Assembly (NCBI GenBank): GCA_011620845.1
Contig: WOYJ01000193.1
Span: 1-13,957 of the forward strand
Origin: Methanobacteriaceae archaeon
GTDB taxonomy: Archaea > Methanobacteriota > Methanobacteria > Methanobacteriales > Methanobacteriaceae
Direction: 5' to 3'
DNA: 13,957 nt
Part shown: positions 7,247 to 13,957 of the stretch, piece after piece
Position numbering within the stretch: position 1 is the stretch's first letter
Layout: each line of letters begins with the position of its first letter
The notes under the pieces: generated by a model
Databases searched by the model: none
Told to the model about the DNA's origin: nothing
The model's input: only the letters and a program-made list of their open reading frames with translations
Made by a program: the position numbers and the translations under genes

Positions 7247-8095
7247 TTGCCAAGCGTTGATAAACCCCCAAAATCCAAGGAGAAGGGCAGTGGAAAAGAG
7301 AAAAAGGAAGAAGGTTCTTTTTTTGGGAACTTAAAAAATTCGTTATTCAGGGATGATCTTGGTAAACAGGAGGATCGGAAAACTTCAAAATCTCCTGAAG
7401 ACGTGGCTGGAGAATCTAAAGATAAAGATCCGGTTAAAGATAAAACTTCAATTGAAGACAAAGATTCAACTCCTTTTCCTGAAAAAAAGAAGACTAAAAA
7501 GGAAGAAGAGGTTTCTAAAACTAAAGATAGTGTTCCTAAAACTGGGAAAAGTCCTAAAACTAAAGTTGTTCCTCAAACTAAAAGGGTTCCCAAAACTAAA
7601 GAAGGCACTCCTCAAAGTGAAAAGAAAGGCGCCATTGCTGAAACACCGGAAGAAGAACCTACTCTTCATATCGTAGAAGATATAAAATCACATGAAATTG
7701 TTCAATGGCTTAGAAAGAGGAAAGAAAAAATAATAAAAGGAGTAGCTATAACTATCAGTGCTATTCTCATCCTAATAGCTATTATTTACAGTTTAACCCC
7801 CACAGAACAGGTTGCTTCCAACGTAATCTTTGGTGAAGGGGCAATGTTCTCTGTATTCCTAGTGCTGGTGGCATTCCTGATACTGGCTGCAGTCTTTGCT
7901 CGTAGATTATTGGAGGGTAAATTTCTTAGGGAAATACACCAGAATCTGGAGATAGTGGAAGGTAAAAGGGAAAAAAATGATTCCAAACAAGGGGATGACC
8001 AAAAACCTAAACAAGAGGATGACCAAAAAAAGTCCAATGGTGATCCGTCCAACCGTAATCCTATAACTGAAGATATGAATAAAAAGGATAAATAG
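7247..8095 (+). CDS. Lysine-rich membrane protein with two transmembrane helices, unknown function
   Basis: I do not recognise a family. The 282-aa product starts at TTG 7247 with AGGAG (7234-7238) 8 nt upstream. Residues 1-160 are hydrophilic and rich in Lys, Glu, Asp, Ser and Pro, with imperfect KTKxVP-like repeats at about 91-126. Two hydrophobic helices follow at about 164-182 (AITISAILILIAIIYSL) and 199-218 (FSVFLVLVAFLILAAVF). A 16-residue loop joins them, basic residues flank both (WLRKRKEK before, ARR after), so both ends are predicted cytoplasmic. The tail (about 240-282) is again charged with GDDQKPKQEDDQKK repeats. It sits 87 nt after tfs and 62 nt before pcn, on the same strand. 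Its place among transcription and replication genes hints at a link, but no function can be given. Confidence 0.8.
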   Translation: MPSVDKPPKSKEKGSGKEKKEEGSFFGNLKNSLFRDDLGKQEDRKTSKSPEDVAGESKDKDPVKDKTSIEDKDSTPFPEKKKTKKEEEVSKTKDSVPKTGKSPKTKVVPQTKRVPKTKEGTPQSEKKGAIAETPEEEPTLHIVEDIKSHEIVQWLRKRKEKIIKGVAITISAILILIAIIYSLTPTEQVASNVIFGEGAMFSVFLVLVAFLILAAVFARRLLEGKFLREIHQNLEIVEGKREKNDSKQGDDQKPKQEDDQKKSNGDPSNRNPITEDMNKKDK

Positions 8096-8097
8096 TT

Positions 8098-8113
8098 ATA
8101 TTTTATAAAAATA
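8098..8113 (+). promoter_or_regulatory. Candidate TATA box for pcn
   Basis: ATATTTTATAAAAATAAT lies just after the stop codon of the membrane protein gene and about 50 nt before the pcn ATG. A start site about 25 nt downstream of the TATA centre would leave a leader of roughly 25 nt containing the strong AGGAGG site (8147-8152). This would give PCNA and GINS their own promoter. Confidence 0.4.
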
Positions 8114-8157
8114 ATCTTAAATTAGGTGTGTAAAAATAATATAATCAGGAGGATAAA

Positions 8158-9950
<1,793 letters not shown>

Positions 9951-9951
9951 A

Positions 9952-11223
9952 CTACCCTTTCCTTGTGGGAATGGTTTTATAGAAGTTAACGTCAAGAGTT
10001 CTTATTCTAGTGGGTACGTCCACGGTACTACTATTCCCTAGCGGGGCTTCGGGGACTACTTTTTTTAGTATGTTTATTGCGGCGTTTGTATTGGCGTTTA
10101 TCACTGTTCCGCATCTTTTGCAGATGTATATACAGGCCTCTGTGTTTTCGGTTGGTTTTGTCTATGGTTCCACATGTGCTGCATTTTTGTGAAGTGTATG
10201 ATTCTCTTGTTTCGGTGTATTGTATGCCATATAGTTCGCATTTGGATTTAAGCTTCTGTTTAAATAGAGTGTATGGGATGTTTGTGAAGTTTTGGTTGTT
10301 CTTTCTCCCAATATTAATTCCTTGTTTGATGTTTTTAAGTTCACCAATTAAAATGTTCCCTATCTTGTTTTTAAGGCAGTGCTGTATTATATAGTGCACA
10401 TTTTTGTTAATATACTCGTTTATCGTGCTTTTTCGTTTTCTGTAGAGGTAACAAAATTTTCGACCCTTTTTAATTCCTTGTTTGGTGTAGATGGATTGTA
10501 GTCTTGCTTTTTCTTTATTCCACCAACGGTTGAACGATTTAATTCCTCATCCTTCCAGTATGAAGGAAGTCCCCTTGGTTGGAATACAAGCCGCAAAATT
10601 ATCTAAACCCAAATCAATAAAAAAAATACCTGTCATTATCTAATTTTGGCTTTAATGGTCTCTGTAAATATACGTATTCTATCTCGAAGCACAAACCATT
10701 ACAACGGGGCAGTATACACACCTCTTTAATCTGTCTACCCCTAATATTCGGGGAATGGTGAAATACAAATATCTTACATCATATTTCTTTGTGAAATTCC
10801 ATCCCATGGATAGACTGACCTTGTCATCTTCTATCTTTATCATGTCTTTGGTGAAAACACAGATAAAATGTCCATCTTTAGAAAGGTATCTAGGCATCCC
10901 TATGGATTTTTTATAATTCCTTTTTTTTTATGTTCTTCTAATAAGCGTAGAAATGATTTGAAAGTACGATCAACTATTTTCAGGGTTTGTTGAGCCACTT
11001 GACTGGGCAAAAGCTGATAATTCTCATTATCTTTTACTAAATGATACACCGAAATATATGGTAAAAAATTGTTACTAAACTCATAACACTGCCTAACAGT
11101 GTACAAAATGTAATTATACAGGTTTTTAGATAGTTTACTAAGAATTTTAAGCGCCTTATAATCCCTTTTACCCGCACGGACCTGATTCTTTTGAACTATA
11201 CATATTAATATTATACTGTACAT
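9952..11223 (-). pseudogene. tnpB: TnpB (RNA-guided transposon endonuclease) pseudogene
   Basis: Joined frames reconstruct a TnpB of about 420 aa. The N-terminal part is VRAGKRDYKALKILSK. The RuvC-I motif FFIDLGLDNFAAC lies near 10610, RuvC-II ILIGELKNIKQG near 10340, the zinc ribbon pairs are KCSTCG and ICKRCG, and the C-terminus is NAAINILKKVVPEAP. Lesions visible: a shift near 10905-10912; loss of a base in the C-tract at 10750-10753; a shift in the T8 tract at 10619-10626; an in-frame TGA at 10547-10549; and a shift at 10123-10135. In addition, the final catalytic Asp of the AD-x-N motif is Asn (codon 10090-10092). The gene is clearly dead. Its stop lies 2 nt beyond the convergent GINS stop. 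Confidence 0.92.
9955..9978 (+). terminator. Hairpin plus T-tract after GINS (also TnpB 3' end)
   Basis: CCCTTTCC (9955-9962) and GGGAATGG (9967-9974) pair at seven of eight positions, one of them a wobble, around a TTGT loop. TTTT (9975-9978) follows on the plus strand. It could end the PCNA-GINS transcript. On the other strand it is the last codons of tnpB and may be the subterminal hairpin of the element's right end, part of the former guide RNA. Both uses are possible. Confidence 0.4.
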
Positions 11224-11316
11224 AAATATTAAGATTTGTGGGGGGGTTATGATAACTATTAACATAAGAACATAGAAGATAAAGGATATCTACAACTATA
11301 AAGAGAACATCTGTGA

Positions 11317-11487
11317 ACAATCAGGAAATATGAAACACCAAAAAAGAATGATAGCTTTTTGAAGAATTTAACACTTGAAAATCATGAAAAAAGATATGAT
11401 AATGTCCCTTTTGATTATAGAAAAGGAGTAAGAATAGCAGGAAAAAACAATTATAGTAAAGCGATCGCTATAGTAAAGTATAAATAA
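11317..11487 (+). pseudogene. Possible gene fragment, unknown
   Basis: An open frame runs from just after a TGA (11314-11316) to TAA (11485-11487) and has no ATG start. The last 26 residues read like real protein (DYRKGVRIAGKNNYSKAIAI is part of it). I recognise no family. It could be the C-terminal remnant of a gene lost when the mobile element inserted or decayed, or simply a chance frame in AT-rich DNA. Confidence 0.25.
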
Positions 11488-11494
11488 AGATCGG

Positions 11495-11527
11495 TTTTAT
11501 AAATAGCTGTTACATACTTTATATATG
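11495..11527 (+). promoter_or_regulatory. Two candidate TATA boxes for the rpl44e operon
   Basis: TTTTATAAATA (11495-11505) and TTTATATATG (11518-11527) are both good archaeal TATA matches in the gap before rpl44e. The second would start transcription near 11545-11550, leaving a leader of about 70 nt that ends in GAGGTGA (11606-11612). Because the upstream GINS gene is now separated by the TnpB remnant and a possible terminator, the ribosomal genes need a promoter here. Confidence 0.5.
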
Positions 11528-11616
11528 ATTAGAACTTTTGGAGAAGTTCAATCGTTTTGAAGTTAAAATAATATTCAAGCAAATATAATGCTTATTTTTT
11601 AAATAGAGGTGATTAT

Positions 11617-11898
11617 ATGAAGATTCCTAAAGAAAGGAGAACTTATTGTCCTTTTTGTAAAAAACACACGCTTCATGAAGTATTTGAATCAAAAAGAAGA
11701 AAAGCTAGTGAATTAAAATGGGGGCAGCGTCAGTTTAGACGGGTAACCAGCGGTTACAGAGGATATCCTCGACCATTGCCTTCAGGTAATAAACCGGTGA
11801 AAAAATTAGACCTGCGCTACAAATGTAAAGAGTGTAACAAATCACACATCAAAAGATCTTCATTTAGAGCTGGCAAGGTAGAATTCGTACAGACCTAA
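11617..11898 (+). CDS. rpl44e: Large-subunit ribosomal protein L44e (eL42)
   Basis: The product is 93 aa and matches archaeal L44e, a zinc-ribbon protein of the 50S subunit located near the E site. The zinc ligands are C11/C14 (YCPFCKKHT) and C70/C73 (YKCKECNKSH). The basic middle contains the conserved KWGQRQFRRVTSGYRGYPRP segment (35-53). The length and composition (Lys/Arg-rich) fit the family. GAGGTGA at 11606-11612 lies 4 nt before the ATG. It is the first gene of the operon with rps27e 14 nt downstream. Confidence 0.97.
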   Translation: MKIPKERRTYCPFCKKHTLHEVFESKRRKASELKWGQRQFRRVTSGYRGYPRPLPSGNKPVKKLDLRYKCKECNKSHIKRSSFRAGKVEFVQT

Positions 11899-11912
11899 TT
11901 GAGGTAATTTAA

Positions 11913-12098
11913 TTGGTAAGTTATAACAATCCTAAAAGCAATTTCTTAAAGGTCAAATGCATAGACTGTGGTAATGAACAGATAATCTTTGACCATGCTG
12001 CTTCTAACGTACAGTGTATAATCTGCAGCAAAACACTGGTTAAACCTAAAGGTGGAAAATCTGAAATAGTTGCCCAGATAATAGAAGTCCTGGACTGA
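11913..12098 (+). CDS. rps27e: Small-subunit ribosomal protein S27e (eS27)
   Basis: The product is 61 aa and matches archaeal S27e, a zinc-finger protein of the 30S subunit. Zinc ligands are C16/C19 (VKCIDCGNEQ) and C35/C38 (VQCIICSKTL), followed by the conserved KPKGGKSEI (48-56). The start is TTG at 11913, supported by GAGGT 7 nt upstream. No in-frame ATG exists near the N-terminus and the full length is needed for the family fold. It lies 14 nt after rpl44e and 39 nt before the aIF2-alpha gene, with which it is probably cotranscribed. Confidence 0.95.
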   Translation: MVSYNNPKSNFLKVKCIDCGNEQIIFDHAASNVQCIICSKTLVKPKGGKSEIVAQIIEVLD

Positions 12099-12137
12099 TC
12101 TAAGAAGATCTATTATTTGGATGTTAAAGGTGTTTTA

Positions 12138-12917
12138 ATGGTAAGAATGAGAAAAGAATGGCCAGATGAAGGAGATCTGGTAGTAGCAACTGTACATAAG
12201 GTTTTAAATTATGGTGCATTTGCTAATCTGGAGGAATATCCTCAAAAAGAGGCTTTCATACACATATCAGAAGTTTCTTCTGGTTGGGTGAAAAATATCC
12301 GTGATCACGTACGGGAAAACCAGAAAATAGTGGCTAAAGTATTAAGGGTAAACCCACGTAAAGGACATGTCGATGTTTCCCTTAAAAGGATCAGAGAGGA
12401 CCAGAGAACCAGGAAAATCCAGCAGTTGAAGATCGAACAGAAGGCAGAAAAACTCCTGGAATTTTCAGCAGGAAACATAGGCAAAGATCTGGACCAGGCT
12501 TATGAAGAAGTAGGCTACTACCTCATGGATGAATTCGGAGACCTGTACGGTGCATTTGAAACTGCCGCCGAAGAAGGTGCTGAATCGCTTATAAGTCGAG
12601 AAGTAAGTAAAGAGTGGGCCGAAGCAATAACCGAAGTTGCCAAGAAGAACATATCACCACCAGAAGTGCACATTACCGGATATGTGGATTTAAAATCATA
12701 CGCACCAAACGGTGTGGAAGTGATAAAAGAAGCACTACTCTCGGTTAAAGACGATAACATCACCATACAATGTGTAGGTGCTCCCCGTTATAGAATGACC
12801 GTTAAATCATCAGATTATATAGAAGCTGAGACCATGCTCAAAGAAGCAGCCCAGGTAGCCATCGATGAGGTTGTAGAAGCTGGTGGTGAAGGCGAATTCT
12901 ATCGTGAATTAGAATGA
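12138..12917 (+). CDS. eif2a: Translation initiation factor aIF2 subunit alpha
   Basis: The product is 259 aa and is the alpha subunit of the archaeal IF2 heterotrimer that brings initiator Met-tRNA to the small ribosomal subunit. It has an S1/OB domain (about 10-83, with VLNYGAFANLEE and AFIHISEVSSGWVKNI), a helical middle (about 86-170) and a C-terminal alpha-beta domain (about 175-259, starting near PPEVHITGYV). At the position of the eukaryotic regulatory Ser51 loop it reads SEVSSGWVKN rather than SELSRRRIRS. The ATG at 12138 is chosen over an upstream TTG at 12117, since AAAGGTG (12126-12132) lies 5 nt before it. Its TGA overlaps the nop10 start (ATGA). Confidence 0.97.
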   Translation: MVRMRKEWPDEGDLVVATVHKVLNYGAFANLEEYPQKEAFIHISEVSSGWVKNIRDHVRENQKIVAKVLRVNPRKGHVDVSLKRIREDQRTRKIQQLKIEQKAEKLLEFSAGNIGKDLDQAYEEVGYYLMDEFGDLYGAFETAAEEGAESLISREVSKEWAEAITEVAKKNISPPEVHITGYVDLKSYAPNGVEVIKEALLSVKDDNITIQCVGAPRYRMTVKSSDYIEAETMLKEAAQVAIDEVVEAGGEGEFYRELE

Positions 12918-13093
12918 AGATGAAGATGAAAAAATGCCGTTCCTGTGGTGAATACACTATCCAAGCGACCTGTCCCTACTGTGGTGGAGACGTGGGGGAA
13001 GTATACCCTCCCAAGTATTCCCCGGAAGATAAATACGGTAAATATCGACGATTACTCAAAAAACAAGTTAAGGATCAAAAAGGAGCTGGTTAA
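12914..13093 (+). CDS. nop10: H/ACA RNP component Nop10
   Basis: This small gene encodes 59 aa and matches archaeal Nop10. Nop10 binds Cbf5, L7Ae and guide RNA in H/ACA ribonucleoproteins that pseudouridylate rRNA. A zinc knuckle has C8/C11 (KCRSCGEYT) and C20/C23 (TCPYCGG). It is followed by the diagnostic basic segment PPKYSPEDKYGKYRR (32-46). The start ATG overlaps the TGA of the aIF2-alpha gene by four bases (ATGA), so translation is probably coupled; ATGs at 12920 and 12926 are alternative starts. The stop TAA abuts the ATG of the PAC2 gene. aIF2-alpha followed by Nop10 is a conserved archaeal pairing. Confidence 0.95.
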   Translation: MKMKMKKCRSCGEYTIQATCPYCGGDVGEVYPPKYSPEDKYGKYRRLLKKQVKDQKGAG

Positions 13094-13867
13094 ATGAAAG
13101 AGACCGTAATAAACCTTTTAGATGAAGTTGAACTTACTGAACCCATCTTTATAGAAGCCCTCCCTGGCATAGGTCATGTGGGTAAACTGGTGGCAGAGCA
13201 CATCATCCATGAACTGGGAGCCACCAAATTTGCAGAACTGTACTCACCGTCCTTCCCACCCCAGGTCTTTGTAGGGGAGAAAGGAATCATCGAACCCATG
13301 AAAAATGAATTCTACTACCTGAAATCAGCTGGTGAAGATAAAAAAGACTACATAATACTGGTTGGAAACACCCAGGGGCTGAGTCCAGAAGGACAATACC
13401 ATATATGCGGTGTTATACTCGATTTTGTGGGAAAATACGGTGTTAAGGACATATTCACACTGGGTGGTTTGGGTACCGGCCAGCATGTGGAAAAAACCCA
13501 GGTACTGGGAGCAGCCACCAATGAAGAAATGGCCACCATGCTGGAAGAACACGATGTGAAACTGAGATCTGCAGACGGTGGAATAATAGGCGCATCCGGA
13601 TTACTCCTCGGACTGGGAATGTCCCGGGGAATGAATGGTGTATGTCTTATGGGAGAAACCCCGGGATACTTCATAGACGCCGATGCTTCCAAGGCAGTTC
13701 TAAATGCCCTAACCCACATACTTAAACTGGAAGTAGACGTGGCTAAACTGGAAGAAAGGGCAGAAGAAACCAGGAAGATGATCTCCAAGGCCCAGCAGAT
13801 GGAGCAGGAGATGGCTGAAAGGATGCACATAGCTCCTGGAGAAGAAGACTTGCGGTACATAGGGTAA
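13094..13867 (+). CDS. PAC2 family protein (proteasome assembly chaperone-like)
   Basis: The product is 257 aa and matches the archaeal PAC2/COG2047 family of ATP-grasp-like or proteasome-assembly-chaperone-related proteins. Conserved features are the N-terminal EALPGIGHVGKLVAEHI (22-38) and SPSFPPQVFVGEKG (51-64). Glycine-rich stretches follow: TLGGLGTGQHV (122-132), GGIIGASGLLLGLGM (162-176) and MGETPGYFIDADAS (186-199). The last 45 residues form a charged, probably coiled helix (LEERAEETRKMISKAQQMEQ). A chaperone role in archaea is inferred from the eukaryotic PAC2 relationship. GGAG (13082-13085) inside the end of nop10 lies 8 nt before the ATG, and the genes directly abut, so it is the last gene of the rpl44e operon. 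Confidence 0.93.
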   Translation: MKETVINLLDEVELTEPIFIEALPGIGHVGKLVAEHIIHELGATKFAELYSPSFPPQVFVGEKGIIEPMKNEFYYLKSAGEDKKDYIILVGNTQGLSPEGQYHICGVILDFVGKYGVKDIFTLGGLGTGQHVEKTQVLGAATNEEMATMLEEHDVKLRSADGGIIGASGLLLGLGMSRGMNGVCLMGETPGYFIDADASKAVLNALTHILKLEVDVAKLEERAEETRKMISKAQQMEQEMAERMHIAPGEEDLRYIG

Positions 13868-13878
13868 TCTCTACTCAA

Positions 13879-13887
13879 TTTTTTTTT
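13879..13887 (+). terminator. T9 tract ending the rpl44e-PAC2 operon
   Basis: Nine consecutive T residues lie 12 nt after the PAC2 stop codon, followed by a second T7 tract at 13919-13925. No stable hairpin precedes them. Oligo-T of this length just after the last gene is a typical archaeal intrinsic terminator. Confidence 0.6.
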
Positions 13888-13957
13888 CAAAACCAATTAT
13901 TATTTAATTTTAAACCAATTTTTTTAACATCCGGATCGCTGACCTTAACCATTTCAC
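13887..13957 (-). CDS. Possible 3' end of a convergent gene (partial)
   Basis: On the minus strand, a frame open to the window edge ends at TGA (13887-13889). It reads EMVKVSDPDVKKIGLKLNNN, then WF and stop. The composition looks coding, but the fragment is too short (about 23 residues) to identify. If real, it is the C-terminus of a gene that converges on the PAC2 gene. A chance frame in the intergenic region is the alternative. Confidence 0.35.
   Translation of the reverse strand, partial: EMVKVSDPDVKKIGLKLNNNWF

Larger units (their letters stand above)
11224..11616. other. Gene-free AT-rich region between the TnpB remnant and rpl44e
   Basis: This stretch has no intact gene. It holds a G7 run (11240-11246) next to the inverted repeat GTTATGATAAC (11247-11257). 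It also contains an open but ATG-less plus-strand frame of 56 codons (11317-11487) and a 10-nt direct repeat (TATAGTAAAG at 11452-11461 and 11469-11478) around the palindrome GCGATCGC. Two TATA-like boxes lie upstream of rpl44e. It probably contains the left end of the decayed element plus the native rpl44e promoter. Confidence 0.5.

Noticed and set aside
7353..7676. Second-frame open reading frame of 107 codons inside the membrane protein gene
   Set aside because: The Lys/Leu-only translation arises from reading A-rich lysine repeats in another frame; no start signal is present.
10077..10394. Plus-strand open frame of about 105 codons opposite TnpB
   Set aside because: It is antisense to the well-recognised TnpB zinc-ribbon and RuvC-II coding sequence, has no ribosome binding site and gives a low-complexity, Phe/Leu/Cys-rich translation.
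9952..11223. A functional or repurposed nuclease-dead TnpB (TldR-like regulator)
   Set aside because: The catalytic Asp is lost, as in such regulators, but at least four frameshifts and an in-frame TGA prevent any full-length product. The gene has decayed rather than been repurposed.
12117..12137. Upstream TTG start for aIF2-alpha
   Set aside because: It would place the AAAGGTG ribosome binding site inside the coding region; the ATG at 12138 has correct spacing and the conserved MRKEWP start.

Overview
The window looks like a chromosomal segment of a methanogenic euryarchaeon, most likely a member of Methanobacteriales (Methanobacterium-like). The reasons are an AT-rich background, purely archaeal/eukaryote-type information-processing genes (Pus10, SRP54, Dph2, Csl4, Rpo11, TFS, PCNA, GINS, L44e, S27e, aIF2-alpha, Nop10), GGTGA/GAGGTGA-type ribosome binding sites, and archaeal TATA-like boxes. 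The taxon is an inference from protein resemblance; no 16S rRNA gene is present.

Layout. (1) 145-2827, minus strand: pus10 downstream of srp54. (2) 2828-3043: divergent intergenic region. (3) 3044-9950, plus strand: a long run of hpt, dph2, csl4, rpo11, a DUF99 gene, a NUDIX hydrolase gene, tfs, a two-helix membrane protein with a lysine-rich tail, pcn (PCNA) and a GINS subunit. csl4/rpo11 and pcn/GINS are packed 1-2 nt apart. (4) 9947 to about 11487: a decayed insertion. A TnpB-type (IS200/IS605 family) pseudogene lies on the minus strand with at least four frameshifts, one in-frame stop and a lost catalytic Asp, followed by about 350 nt of AT-rich sequence with possible remnants. (5) 11617-13867, plus strand: rpl44e, rps27e, aIF2-alpha, nop10 (59 codons, ATGA overlap) and a PAC2-family gene, ending in a T9 tract. 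The last 70 nt may hold the 3' end of a convergent gene.

How it fits together. The window carries tRNA modification and protein targeting (Pus10, SRP54), purine salvage (Hpt), EF2 diphthamide synthesis (Dph2), RNA decay (Csl4), transcription (Rpo11, TFS), replication (PCNA, GINS) and translation (L44e, S27e, aIF2-alpha, Nop10). The PCNA-GINS-L44e-S27e-aIF2-alpha-Nop10 order is a recognised archaeal replication/translation cluster (Berthon, Cortez and Forterre 2008). Here the dead TnpB element splits it exactly at the end of the GINS gene.

Most genes are ordinary housekeeping genes. I see no convincing new multi-gene system. The points most worth a second look are the long repeat-bearing linker inside GINS, the lysine-rich membrane protein next to PCNA, and the footprint of the TnpB insertion.
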